This document shows, in pieces, positions 40,701 through 51,244 of a stretch of DNA of 64,000 bases. Origin of the DNA: Plectrocnemia conspersa. Taxonomy: Eukaryota; Arthropoda; Insecta; Trichoptera; Polycentropodidae. The stretch is from positions 1,455,968 through 1,519,967 of the forward strand of contig VTFK01000148.1 of assembly GCA_009617715.1 (NCBI GenBank). Direction: 5' to 3'. A program made the position numbers and the translations under genes. Every line of letters starts with the position of its first letter. Within the stretch, counting starts at the first letter, position 1. The notes below the pieces were generated by a model. It made no database searches. It was not told the origin of the DNA and worked only from the letters and a program-made list of their open reading frames with translations.

Positions 40701-43700
40701 TGCTGATTTTCAAGTAGGCGTTGAAATGAATAGGTTTTGGAAATAATACTCTACATAAACATTTTTTGATATTTATCAATGAAAGGAAATTACAATTATT
40801 AAAACACATATTTTACGACGAAATTATATTTAAGGTTTTCGAACCATAGTGAATTTAATCCGCCGTTGGTCGCGCGAGTATTGCATACGCCGTTGGTCGC
40901 GCCTGAGCGAATAGCCGCCTCTCAGTTTTTTATGTTTTTAAGTTTAAATATCGAATTTTTTTTTTTTTTTTGGTATATTTTAGTGTTGTATATATAAAAT
41001 AAATAAATTCTTTAAAACCTTTATTTACATAACGAAAGAAGAAAAATAAAATAATAAATATTTTAAAAGAAAAATATAATTTTTTTTCGATATATGTTTA
41101 AAACTTTAAAAATAACATGGAAAAATATATATTATTTTTGATCTTGATTACTTTAATACTTAGTTATGCAATCTGGACATAGTGCCGATGAATGTTCTTT
41201 GCATATTGGGTTATAGCACATGTGGCATTTTATGGTGATTTTGGGATTTTTTTCCTAGGGCAAAAATTACATTTTGGACGATTCTATTCACTTAGTTTTT
41301 GGTAATGAATTATCGTAGTATCAGGTTTCTCTCCTAAATACTGCTATATTTTTATTTGCAAACTTTGCGATAAATTTGTTTAATTTGTTTAAATTATCTA
41401 AAGGATCGAAAAAATAATTCAAAATAGTTTTTTTATACTATGTATCAATAGAGTTAAATAAAATATATTTATTAAATAAATTAAAAAAACATAATAATTA
41501 CAACAAAAAAGTAAATAATAAAAAAAAGAAACTACCAAAAAATAAAATTTCCAGCACGAATCTAGCCCACGTAAATAACGTTCTCTCTCAATCCTTGATA
41601 TAACACAACTAATACGCAAAACCAAATGTATATCGAATTAGTAAACACGTGTTTGAGCCTGCAATATTGAGGAAAACATAATTCTTGAAAAGTAGAGGGA
41701 CCCGCAAGTTAATATGTTTCATACAAAAAAAACGGCATCAAAAAAACCGATAGGGTGAGCGCTGCGCCGCCGTGCGACCAACGGCGGGTTAAAAAAATAC
41801 CTATGTAAAAGCTATTCACCGAAGCAAGAACCGCACTATTAATTTCAGGGCATTTCGGAGAAAATCTAATTAATCAAGCCATGCATAGAATGCATCACAT
41901 ATCCAGTTTAATCGTATTATATTCCTAGCGTTTCTATCGTATTTATAACTAGTTTATGTGTTTGGAAAATTTAGTTTTCATTTAGGAACTGAAAAACAAA
42001 ATTGTTTATGGTAAACAAAACTGTAGTTATCGAATGACTCTTAAATTTATATGCTTGAAATATTGACTCGACAATTAAAATTAAATTTAAGGATTTGTGA
42101 AGCAAAAAAATAAAATGTAAAATATAATAAATAAAATTTGTTAAAGTTATTATTATTAAAGTACGAAACACAATGCCTAAAATATTGTGACTGACAATAT
42201 GTAAACGTCTGTTTTGTAAATCGTTTTACAAAAATATTATAAAAGGTAAAATTGTATGTAAAAATGAGTTTTCTTGGCATTTAAATTATGTTGATAATTT
42301 TAATAGTTTTTCGAACAACATTTGAAAATCAATGGGAATACTATAATAAATTTTAAATTTTCAAAAAATAAATTTAAAAAATAGTGATTATTATGTTGCT
42401 AAACGTAAAATTGAGCTGAAATGTTCATTGTTCTATTATGTTTTAGACGTTGCAAAAATTCAACTATATCATCTGGTAGCTCAGATAAAAAAACAGAGAT
42501 AATAGACCCGAGTTGGTGTACTCGTAATTTTTTATGAGCTTTTGACTCAACGATGCTGATTCTAGTTGACTCAAATACACGATAAAATTATTTTTTTGCA
42601 CATATCTGAATTTCGATATAAGCTAATAAGATTCACCTTACGAGATTTAATTAATTAAAATTAAAATTATTTTTTTTATTTGAGACTTCGAATATTTAAT
42701 TTTCTCCTAACGATCATTTAAACAAATTTTTGTTGAAGCAAAACTGTGTTATGAGCTTGAATATGATGCACATTATGTTTTGAGATAAGGGTTGAAAGGC
42801 TGATTCATTTGATGGCGGCATTTTATAATTATTTTAAGTATAGTTCATATACAAAAATGCATGTGTATTAAGAAGTACCGTTCCTGTGCACCCAAGACAT
42901 ATAAAAAAAAGCTTTTTCAATTTGAATATGATTTTTAAAAATACAGAAGATTGTCCTTGTATTATTGATGCTTCCTTTCAACTTTTACCAACCCTACTCA
43001 TATTCATTGATTTTAAGAAATAATTTTGTATTCCATTAGTTGAGTTTGTCTGATCAATGGCGCGGGTAAAATCTGCACGCAGCTTAGCATTCACTTTGCT
43101 CTCGGTAACCGCAATGCATATAAGCAATTCCCTTTGGCGCAAACGATTCTTAGAACAATTTTCAATATCGGCTTAAATTTTGATTTTCGATTCCAGAGTA
43201 TTGTAAATATATGACTTTTTTTATTTGTTTAAATGCTTTAAGTGATTTTGTAGATAGTAATTATCCTAAATATTTTCTTTATTGTAGTTTAAGAAACACC
43301 GTTTCGATATATATATATATTTATCTTGACTCACCGAGAGGTCTCTCCAGTGTCTTGCTCGGAGTCCTGACGACTGGCAATGAAGATCGTTGTTTGCCAC
43401 CTCTGCGGAATCCAGTCGAGGCGGTCTCAACCTCTGACATGATTCCTGGATCATCGTCGAATAGCATAGCTGAAGATGGTGGAGGATATCCTCGTGGAAG
43501 CGACCCCTGTTTATTAAAACCATAATTTAAAAAAAACACGCATAAGACATTAAAATAATGATATATAGTAGACCATTCACACGAGTGTACCGAATATACA
43601 TGACACAATTTATATTAAAAAGAGCTGAAATAATAAAGAAATCAATCACAACTTACTAATAAATACTTACACTGCAATTATGTACGGGACAATTGTGGTA

Positions 43701-46377
43701 AATGATCGATTGGCGAGAATCATTTTCAAGATCCCGATTACAAATGGGGCTGATGCTATTTACTTCGGCATACTGTTGGAGAAGGCACATACATAAATTA
43801 TTAATATTGTTATTAACATATAGTATTTAATCAATTTTTCTTAAAGGTTCAATTTAAAAATGTTTAATTTATATGTCTGCCACAATTATAAATTATTATA
43901 TTTTCTTACCAAATTGGACAAAATTATTGTAAGATACGCAAAAATATTTTTCTTGATGCATTGTTAATGCCAAGTATGCTAAATAATAAATTGTTTATAA
44001 TAGTCAGATTTGTGTTTATGTGGTGTTTAAATTTTTAACGAATTAATTTAACATGTAACTTAACTTTTTAAAATGTAAGGGTTTGCGTATCGCGCGTTTT
44101 CTTACTCGCATCTAGAGTCTCCAATTCAAGTAATCGAGTACTCGATACTCGAGTATTTTTGTCTATTTTTCAAGTACTTGATAATCGAGTATTTTGAAAA
44201 TTACTCGATTAATACTTGAAAGTAATTTTTTTTTAAATATTTCAGAAACAAAAATAACTTTAACTCGGTCCGGTAAAGGTTAACGTCTTGCTTTTATTTG
44301 GCGTTTATGCGAAGTCCCGAGTTAGAGCGGTTACTATCAGGTATAATTTTTTTCATAGTTCCATAGTTGCATAGTTCCGGTCGTCGGCTATGTTAGTGGG
44401 TACGACGGAGAAATTTCTTTTGTGTTTTCTGTTCGACAGTCCCGACTTATCTAATTTATGGCAATGAACAATATGAAATATCACAAAAAAATTTTTTAGG
44501 TTTTTTGACTATGCAGTTGTAGCGTAAAGTGTTGTAAATTGTTTATACTGATCCCTCAGCTTAAAATAGAAATCAAAATAATTGTGTGTTTTAAAGGCAT
44601 TTAAAGTAAAGTCAGTTCTTTGCGAACCGTTTAGCTCTAGAGTGAAAGGGATTCACCTAAATACATCTTCGAAGGATATATATTTAAATTCTTCGCATTA
44701 ATCAGAAGGAGTAGAATATTGTATATTGTTAAGAAAAAAATCTATTCAAGAAGAATTACAAAATGCTATTTTGTCAATAGTCGAAGGAAATAAGAGAAAA
44801 GCAGTGAAGGGAATGAAAGAAGAGAACAAAAAAAGAGAGTTCAAAAAATTTTATATCTATAAAAAGCGAACAGATATAAATTAGAAGCCTTATCCAACGC
44901 GTTAATGACAATAAGACCAACATCAACAGTAACGGAAAGGGTTTTTTCCATAACGGGAATAATAAAAACAAAGGTTAGCAGTAATATTAAATTCGAGACA
45001 CTTTTTGCATTATTGTTTTAAAAGTATGTTCGTGAAGTTAAAATAATTGTAAAAATAAACATACTAAGTATTTTTAATTATTTATTTATATGTGCACGAA
45101 TTTGAATAATAGCTATTTTGGTACATTTGGTAAATACTCGAAAGTACTCGAGTACTCGAGTATTTTAAAATTTTAATATTCGATACTCGAGTAGTTGATG
45201 GTTCGAGTAATTGGAGACTCTACTCGCATCTCGTTTCGACCACCAATGTTGGGGTCATCGTCTCGGGCGTAGTCTGGCCACCACAAACTTTTCAACTGTT
45301 TCGTCATTGTATCAAAGTCATTGTTTAATTTTGAGCAAAATTTATTAAGTATCTATTCATATCGAAACAATATAAATTTATATTGTAATTTATTTAGTGT
45401 GCATAATGCGTTTACTAAAAAATTAATTTTATACGTTTATGTTTATCTATGTTTCATTTTAAGAACTTATTACCGCCATTGCTATGTATTTTAATTTACT
45501 ATCTTTATTTTAAACGTACCTTTACATCAATATTATATTTCGATGTTTGAAAACTGTGAGTTAATCATTAAAGTATACTATTTAGTAGCGCATAAAATAC
45601 GAAGTAAATTTCATGCTCTAGCGCGATATTTCACGATACAAAGGACGTTCAACATTCAAGCGAACTCTCAATTCTGAAGAAGCGAGAAAATAAAACTAGC
45701 TTAAGTTGAACATATTGTGATGCAAAAAATATTTTCCGGAAGAATCTTTTACGTACGACTAGAAAGTTTATATGATATTTACATTCATATTTTTTTGATT
45801 TTTTACTAAATATTTTAAAGTATCAACTTATAAAGAATTTCTTCGATCAACATTTGCAGGAAAAAGTTACAGTAATAATAGGCAATGTGACAACAGCGTA
45901 TTAAAACTTGGTGATGGGAATCGACGACATAAACTTATTGATAATAACTATTCTTGTGTAACCGGTTTTCAATATTAGCGTATGTTTTGAGAAATATAAA
46001 GTAGACTTTGAAATAATAAGTCAACTTAAACGACAACGCTGTTCGAGACTATATTTTATTTGATCCTCTGGATTCAAGAATAGAAATTTATATTTTACAC
46101 AAAATACAATTCTATTTGTAACTCTTACTAATAAATCTCAATAGATACTTTCACACTCATTAAAATAACTATTCTAATTATAAAAAGCTATAAGATGCGA
46201 TTTATATTTTTTCATAAAAAGTCTAGACATAGACATACAACTCTATGTTATATGTCTAGATATAGACATACAACAAAATGACTCGCTTGCATTAAGCATA
46301 ACTAACGACTATGTTTACATCTATAAAAAGTGAACTTATATTTCCTACGGCAGGATATGTGTATATATATATAGCCG

Positions 46378-46435
<58 letters not shown>

Positions 46436-49400
46436 CTAAATATAAATAAAATATAATATTATTTTTACAGGGGTTCCAAAAATATTTCCATTAATAATAT
46501 TTTATCTGTTATACATAAAAAATAATTTAATCTTGAAAGAAATTTAACAAAACAGCTCATGTTCTATTTATTAAAATATTAATGCAATTCAAGTCAAAAT
46601 TAAAAACTATGTAATTTTAAACTAGTGATAAATTACTAATTGAGATGCAACGGTTTTAAACTTATGGCCAATAATAAACAACGCCTTAAAAAGAAATTGA
46701 GGAAAGAAGACCTAATATTTAATAAACATTATCACTTTCTTAAAGCATTAGTAACAATTAAGTCTACGATTAGAAAAATTGGATTATTTTATTCTACGGA
46801 TGGATATACCAACCGTAGGATAAAGTATTTATTACAAAATTAATATTTAAAATATTATATCCTTTACAAAAAATAGTGTATTATTCCAAGAGCAATAAAA
46901 CGTGTCTGCTCTTATTATATCTACAAAATGTAATTGCATTTCAATGGAAACTTTTGAAATTGAATAATTTTTAAGATATTTATTAATTACTAATGATGAC
47001 ATAACATATGGGTTAATTAAAAAAGTACAGAAATTTAAAATAATTGGTAGCCTGTTAAAGCAATACTAAAAATTAGGCCTACGATTATAAAAGAAAAGTT
47101 TTAAGGCCGTCGCTAAAAGTATTTTAATTTCACTATGTAATTTTCTGCAAAAATACATACATCTAAATATTATCTCTGCAGAAGCTCTAAAAGAGCTAAA
47201 AGACAAAATATTTGCAATAATAATATTTTATCCACTGCGCAAAATAATATTTTCCGCAAAAACGAATTTTACGAATCTGCTATTATTATATAATAAATAC
47301 AAATTGTAGATTAAAGCTATTTAATCTAAAATTTATAGCATTGTAAAAAATTGAATTATAACTAATAATGATTTAACATATGCTGGAAAGTTTCAAAATG
47401 CACTTTTTAACTTTATGCCAAATATTAAACTATACCTAAACAACGGTTTAAGTAAAAAAAAGTCATTGATCGCTTGCTATTGCACTACTAACAATCTGGG
47501 CTATGAAAAGTGAGCTAACTTAACCCACATTTTGGCGTTATATATAAAATTAGCCGTCGCTAAAAGTGACAATATTTCGCTATATGATTTTCTGCAAAAA
47601 TACATCAATCTAAATAATCTACGATAACGCATTACAAGTATTTTATTCTAGAGTTGGAATAATAATCATAAAAACCAGCCGTCGCTTAAAGCGTCAATAT
47701 TTTTCTACGTGATTTGCTGCAAAAATAGTAAGTGCAATTCAATTAAAAAAATATTATTCGTTAATTATAAAATATTTTAACGAAGATATAACAATTACCG
47801 AGAAGGTACGAGATGCGCTTTTCAACTTTACGGCAAATAATATACTACGCCATAAATTTAGTAAAACATGTCCGGATATCTGAAAAAAATGAATCGCTTG
47901 CTAACTAACAATCTGGCCTAGTATTATAAAAAGTGAGCTAATTTCACAATACGGCTTGGATAGTTATAACAAAAGTTAGCCGTCGCTTTTTTGCAATGTG
48001 ATTTTCAGCAAAAATACATAAATTTAAATAATATACATTAAAGCACTACTAACAAATATGCCTACGGTTATGAAAATTGAACTTATTTTATTTTAAGGTT
48101 AGGATATTTATCATGAAAACCAGCCGTCGCTTAAAGCGTGTTTTGCCGCAAAAATGCGTAATTATCTTTACAGTTGTTCCATAAGGAGCTAATAGTATTT
48201 TATTATATTTTATTTATATAAAAAAATATTTTATCTCTAAAGCAATTTAATGAATCAATTATTATAAAATATTTATTAATTTTAATAAAGATTACCGATA
48301 AGTTACAAAATGTGCTTTTCAATTTTACGGCTAATAATATATTACGCCAAAAATTGGGTAAAGTAAAAAATGTCCTGATATGTATATGAAAAAAGTTGAT
48401 CGCTTGCTCAAAGTATATATGCATAAAAATTCTAAGTGAAATTAAATTCAGAATTCAATAATCGATAATTATAAAATATTTATTCATTTTAATAAAGATA
48501 TAACGATTACCAATAAGTTGCGAAATGCGCTTTTCAATTTTACGGCTAATAATATACTACGCCAAAAATTAGGTTAAGTAAAAAATTAGCCGCTTGCTTA
48601 TTACTTATAATTTGGCTTATTACTATGAAAAATGAGTCAATTTTATAATACAGCTGAAAAATTAATTACAAAATTTAGCCGTCGGTAAAAGCAATGTGAT
48701 TTTCTGCTTAAGTAAATTTATCTAAATAATATACATTTAAGCACTATTAATAATTATGGCTACTGTCATTAAAATTGCACTTATAATATTTTAGAGATGA
48801 AATATTTATCATAAAAACCAGCCGTCGCTTAAAGTGTCAATATTTTTCCACATGATTTGCTGTAAAAATGCATAAATCTAAATATTATACATTAATATCT
48901 TTGCAGAAGTTCCATAAAAAGCTAAACGTCAGAATATTTGCATAAATAATATTTTATTTAATACAAATAATAGTATTTATCTCAATAACTGAAATTAATA
49001 GTTATATAATATTTATTAATTTTAATAAAGATATAATGAGTACTGATTAGATACGAAATGCGCTTTTCAATTTTCCGGCTAATTGGGCTAAGTAAAAAAT
49101 TTCCGAATATCTGAAAGAAATCAATCGCTTTCTACTAAATACTATTAACAATCTGGTAACTAATTTAAATATACGACTGGAATATTTATTACAAATATCG
49201 CAATGTGATTTTTTGCCAAAAACATACATCTAAATAATATATTATACATTAAAGCACTACTAATAAAATTGCACTTATTTTATTTTAAGGTTGTGATATT
49301 TATCATAAAAACCAGCCGTGTCTTAATGCGTCAATAAGTTTCTATGTGATTTGCTGCAAAAATGCATAAATCATAAATATTATATATAATTATTTTTGCA

Positions 49401-51171
49401 GTTGTTCCATAAAAATATAAAATATATGCTAAAATCATATTTAATTTTCTACATATAATAATATTTTTCCTCGAGAGAAAATTAATAAATTTATTTAGAA
49501 ATGGTAAGTTAAATTCAATTAAAAATTTATTAATCGATAATTTTAAGGTATGTATAACGATTACCGAGAAGTTACGAGATGCGCTTTTTAATAATACGGC
49601 AAATAATATACTACGCCAAAATACAGGTTAAGTAAAAAAAATCCGAATATCTGAAAGAACTTGATCGCTTGCTTAAAGTACTATAACACTAACAATCTGG
49701 CCTAGTCCTATGAAAAGAAAGCTAATTTTATAATACGGCTGGAATATGTATTACAAAAATTAGCCGTCGGTAAAAGTATTAATATTTTGCAATGTGATTT
49801 TCTGTCAAAATACATTTATCTGAATAATATACATTAAAGCACAATTATGGCTATGGTTATGAAAACTGAATTTATTTTATTTTACAATAAAGCGATGTTT
49901 ATTACAAAAATCAGCCGTCGCTTATGCGCTTTTCTGCAAAAATACATAAATCTATAATTTATACAATAAAAAAAGATGAGAACTAAAATATTTTAATAAA
50001 TAATATTTAATCAACTATCCAGAATATTATATTATTATTTAAGTAATTTAACGAATGTGTTTTAGTTATATTTACAGATTGTGCAATTTAATTTAAATAA
50101 ACAATTACTGACGAATATGTATTTTCAAGAAGGTGCGCTTTTTATTTTTATGACATATAATAAACAACGCCGAAAATATATTATATATAATTAGTAATGT
50201 CTATTTTCTACGATAGTAATATTTATTAATATCCTCAAAATACATAAATCTTAATATTATAAATCAATAAAATGCAATAAAGATTAGAAAGAGAGTCAAT
50301 AAAATTGCATGAATAATTCACCTTATTTCGCAAAATAGTATTTTATCCCGAGAATAATTTCTCGTATCTGAAATTTATTTATAAATGTATTTTATTTACT
50401 GAGCCGTGAATGTATCTTTCGTGCTCTATATACATAAATTATATATAGAGGCTGGTTTTAAAGTACTATTAACAACGTCACAAGTGCCAAGAAACATATA
50501 TTATTATTTTGTAATGAAATATATGATGGGCTTGGTATTTTATTTTACATGAGAGCTAAAACATAAAATATTTTATTGAAATAAATAAATAATGATTAAT
50601 CGCTGGCAGCGGATGTCTGAGATGCTGCTAAGAAGTGGTAAATTGATTTAATTGTAAATACCTGGTGTTCTATAAAGTCGTAGTCATCTTCTGGTGTCTG
50701 CGTCGTTTTGCTCTCTGTCTCCTGGTTATTTGCAGGACTTGTTTGGCCGGGGGGTGATGACTCTGGGGTGACTCCGCCGACGAGCGGGACTCCCAATAAG
50801 ATATCCGGAGGTGCACTTTGCGAGCGTTGACGTGATGCTCTCAAAGAAAGATGGAACATGCGGGATGAAAAAGGTGCGCTGTGATGACGCACGTGACAGT
50901 TGCTCCCGGTTGCAGCTGCCACGTGGCACGATAGTCGCTGGCCATTGCCAGACATAAGAAGAGAATCTAATCGGGAAAGTTCTGTACGACCTCGGGATAG
51001 TGCCTCGTAATAAAGGCCTCGTACATTGTAGGGATGAAGAGGACAATTGTGAATATGAGCGAAAGTTACACGACGACCACGACTTCTTGGACGTCTCGGA
51101 TTAGCCGGTGGCACATAAGGCTCAAACTCAGGTTCAGAGAACCTCTTAATCCATTTGTGTAAGAACAACAT
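22647..51171 (-). CDS. SRCIN1/sickle tail (KIAA1217)-like protein, N-terminal 401 codons over six exons
   Basis: Six - strand exons join in frame with matching phases: 51171-50662, 43772-43671, 43506-43335, 38390-38192, 35248-35098, 22715-22647. Residues 262-328 contain the block LLPNEITSIDTVKALFVRSF followed by QLTMEYLDSPLVKIYI and YELEDLR, and the next exon opens with DIRDRSVLRLF. This order is characteristic of the SRCIN1(p140Cap)/KIAA1217 family, whose vertebrate members are cytoplasmic adaptors tied to actin, Src signalling and cell adhesion. Residues 1-170 are Arg/Ser/Pro-rich with no domain I recognise. The coiled-coil C-terminal half expected of the family is not seen in the window, so the model is partial. 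Family assignment is firm; the insect role is inference. Confidence 0.85.
23288..23380 (+). repeat. tRNA-derived SINE-like element, copy 2
   Basis: Same orientation and about the same length as copy 1, with an A-box-like TAGCGTAGTACG and a B-box-like GATTCAAGCCC. Homology to copy 1 ends shortly after CACTCGAATTTT. It lies in the large intron of the SRCIN1-like gene. Confidence 0.65.
25130..26846 (+). mobile_element. Tigger/pogo-type DNA transposon, internally deleted
   Basis: The left end CACCCATACCTCGCTATACGG is matched by the inverted right end (20 of 21 bases), with TA on both sides (25128-25129 and 26847-26848) as expected for the Tc1/mariner/pogo superfamily. Subterminal direct repeats resembling TTATACGGCNTTTCGNTANNCGGCC sit at both ends. 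Length is 1717 bp. The transposase inside lacks its N-terminal half, so the copy cannot move on its own. Confidence 0.92.
25294..26525 (+). pseudogene. Tigger/pogo transposase pseudogene (DDE domain and C-terminus)
   Basis: Catalytic segments are readable in order: NVDETGLYWKR (first Asp), LLILDNAPGHP (second Asp), and TALIQPMDQG (third acidic residue). The C-terminus ends in a Ser-rich tail after QTTLDNFF, an exact PCNA-interacting (PIP-box) pattern; pogo transposase is known to bind PCNA. Three lesions are visible: a TAG at 25654-25656, a frameshift near 26040, and a TAA at 26385-26387. The CENP-B-like DNA-binding half is missing, as the coding match starts right after the left terminus. 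This is a decayed copy. Confidence 0.9.
31932..32668 (+). mobile_element. Non-LTR retrotransposon 3' fragment, + orientation
   Basis: Translation in broken frames (ALVRSVLETTYTLWIPGVMS, then QCNELKLEKLQRKYLQHLYL) matches the C-terminal part of the reverse transcriptase encoded on the opposite strand at 32.8-33.5 kb. It is 5'-truncated just before the equivalent of the post-YADD region, has several frame breaks, and ends in a TTTATTTATT-rich junction shared with the facing fragment. Confidence 0.85.
32669..34262 (-). mobile_element. Non-LTR retrotransposon (jockey-like) fragment, - orientation
   Basis: The 3' end on the - strand reads CCTGTCAGGTCACGATGGTT, then an AATAAATAAATAAATA tail at 32669-32690, the normal end of such elements. 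The 5' end is truncated inside the reverse transcriptase at about 34262. It faces the + fragment tail to tail. Confidence 0.88.
32806..34262 (-). pseudogene. LINE reverse transcriptase pseudogene
   Basis: Reading from high to low coordinate, the translation shows FTSGPDFIPDYILKGC, KVTPIHKKGPKSQIDNYRPI, QHGFRKSRST, the TPTGVTQGSNLSPLLF block and FVLYADDLKI with the catalytic YADD, then the C-terminal PGVMNQCNELKLEKVQRKFL region. This is the standard order of a jockey/CR1-type reverse transcriptase. At least two frameshifts (near 33845 and 33490) break it, and the endonuclease half is absent. Confidence 0.9.
34370..34463 (+). repeat. Solo LINE 3' end
   Basis: GCGCATTAGGTTGAACTGTCAGGTCACAATGGTCATAATTATAATAAA-type sequence near 34411-34458 matches the 3' UTR end of the 32.7 kb element (given there as GACGCATTAGGTTTGCC..). 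It is a separate truncated insertion in + orientation, carrying only the 3' end. Confidence 0.7.
34871..34961. repeat. Fold-back repeat with 24-bp arms
   Basis: The left arm 34871-34894 and the right arm 34938-34961 are reverse complements at 23 of 24 positions (core AAATCAATTTATCGCGTA). The loop contains a smaller hairpin, TAGGCCAGTTCCTGGCCTA. Confidence 0.75.
35098..35248 (-). CDS. SRCIN1-like gene exon 5
   Basis: The acceptor CTACGTTTAG lies above 35248 and the donor CAG|GTCAGT below 35098. It continues the block with HLRDIRDRSVLRLF, matching the DRSVLK-type motif of the family, followed by a Gly/Pro-rich low-complexity stretch (GMPPSGPPGSGPPSWDQ). Phase 2 in, phase 0 out. Confidence 0.88.
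35921..36110. mobile_element. Fold-back MITE, about 190 bp
   Basis: Two arms of about 82 bases (35921-36003 and 36028-36110) are near-perfect reverse complements, with cores CTTCTCAGAAGTCAAAAATT and CACGTCAAAAG.AATAAAATC. They flank a short GC-rich centre (CCGTCGTTCCCACTGCGCCG). No coding capacity. A transcript would form a long stable hairpin. Confidence 0.85.
38192..38390 (-). CDS. SRCIN1-like gene exon 4 (family-defining block)
   Basis: The acceptor TTTTTTTTCAG lies above 38390 and the donor GAG|GTTAGT below 38192. It encodes GLVFLQYRSETKRALLPNEI followed by the conserved ALFVRSFPKQLTM and YELEDLR segments. This is the most conserved block of the SRCIN1/KIAA1217 family and the basis for naming the gene. 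Phase 1 in, phase 2 out. Confidence 0.9.
40395..40590. repeat. Dispersed repeat, copy 1
   Basis: TTATCCTAAATTAGAGTACA through GTGTACTTTTAAACGTG.GTTCACAAAT and TTGTTAATTAAAAAA..CTGAC matches 60045-60310 with small gaps. The family is unidentified. Confidence 0.7.
40859..41788 (-). mobile_element. piggyBac-type element, internally deleted
   Basis: The copy sits between TTAA duplications (40855-40858 and 41789-41792), the hallmark target of piggyBac. The ends are inverted: left TCCGCCGTTGGTCGCGCG, right (inverted) CCCGCCGTTGGTCGCACGG. The left end repeats CGCCGTTGGTCGCGC internally. The 930-bp copy keeps only the end of the transposase, on the - strand. Confidence 0.85.
41160..41330 (-). pseudogene. 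piggyBac transposase C-terminal cysteine-rich domain remnant
   Basis: The - strand translation gives RPKCNFCPRKK, then after a frameshift KCHMCYNPICKEHSSALCPD ending in Cys. The CxxC..CxxC-x4-C-xxH..CxxC pattern is the C-terminal zinc-binding domain of piggyBac transposases, which recognises the element's ends. Stops and a frameshift show decay, and the catalytic core is gone. Confidence 0.8.
43335..43506 (-). CDS. SRCIN1-like gene exon 3
   Basis: The acceptor AATAAACAG lies above 43506 and the donor TCG|GTGAGT below 43335. It enters in phase 0 and leaves in phase 1. It encodes GSLPRGYPPPSS, then an acidic segment, then a Lys/Arg/Ser-rich segment ending KTLERPL. Confidence 0.82.
43671..43772 (-). 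CDS. SRCIN1-like gene exon 2
   Basis: The acceptor TTCTCCAACAG lies just above 43772 and the donor AGT|GTAAGT just below 43671. The exon has exactly 34 codons, phase 0 on both sides, with four cysteines (CNRDLEN, HNCPVHNCS). It could be skipped without changing frame. Confidence 0.8.
44113..45222 (+). mobile_element. hAT-family DNA transposon, decayed
   Basis: The termini TAGAGTCTCCAATT..AGTAATCGA are inverted at the other end (CGAGTAATTGGAGACTCTA). A perfect 8-bp target duplication CTCGCATC flanks the copy (44105-44112 and 45223-45230), which is diagnostic of hAT. The subterminal regions repeat the palindromic motif ACTCGAGTA many times. Length is 1110 bp. Confidence 0.93.
44861..45021 (+). 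pseudogene. hAT transposase C-terminal dimerisation fragment
   Basis: The readable segment LEALSNALMTIRPTSTVTER followed by VFSITGIIKTKVSS and a terminal FETLFALLF then TAA matches the C-terminal hAT dimerisation motif (P.S...ER.FS..G). A stop at about 44861 closes the frame upstream and no catalytic region is readable. Confidence 0.85.
46380..46432. repeat. (TA)n microsatellite
   Basis: About 53 bases of uninterrupted TA dinucleotides, just before the 500-bp repeat array. Confidence 0.95.
46620..50270. repeat. Diverged tandem array of roughly 500-bp monomers
   Basis: The marker (A)TGCGCTTTTNAATTTTACGGC..AATAATA.ACTACGCC recurs near 46640, 47395, 47820, 48312, 48527, 49061, 49582 and 50131 (spacing 215-755, mostly 425-550). 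Each unit also carries a TTAGCCGTCGGTAAAAG box and, 100-150 bases on, a CCAGCCGTCGCTTAAAGCG box followed by GTGATTTGCTGCAAAAATGC. Units differ by deletions, so no frame is conserved and I see no gene. The array lies in the first large intron of the SRCIN1-like gene. Confidence 0.85.
50662..51171 (-). CDS. SRCIN1-like gene, first coding exon
   Basis: ATG at 51171 (MLFLHKWIKRFSEPEFEPYV) begins 170 codons ending EDDYDFIEHQ, with donor CAG|GTATTT below 50662. The protein is basic and Ser/Pro-rich (RSQSAPPDI, PESSPPGQ). The same frame stays open upstream to 51372, and a strong acceptor (TTTCATTTGCTAG) ends at 51309, so the exon probably starts at 51308 with either 5' UTR or extra N-terminal residues. 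I prefer the 51171 start because the upstream translation covers a repeated GC-rich motif. Confidence 0.75.
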
Positions 51172-51244
51172 TTTGTTGCGTTTAAATGGTACGCTGCGGA
51201 TGCTGTTGCATTTCAGCGTGCAGCGCGAGATGCGAATGAATTTG

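Larger units (their letters stand above)
38391..43334 (-). other. SRCIN1-like gene, intron between exons 3 and 4
   Basis: Contains the piggyBac remnant (40859-41788) and one copy of a dispersed repeat (about 40395-40590). The remaining stretches show no recognised gene. Confidence 0.6.

Noticed and set aside
46640..46843. 67-codon + strand frame at the start of the array
   Set aside because: It covers a diverged unit of the 500-bp repeat, and other units do not keep the frame.
46620..50270. CRISPR array
   Set aside because: Units are about 500 bp, diverged and in an insect-type intron, unlike short identical CRISPR repeats.
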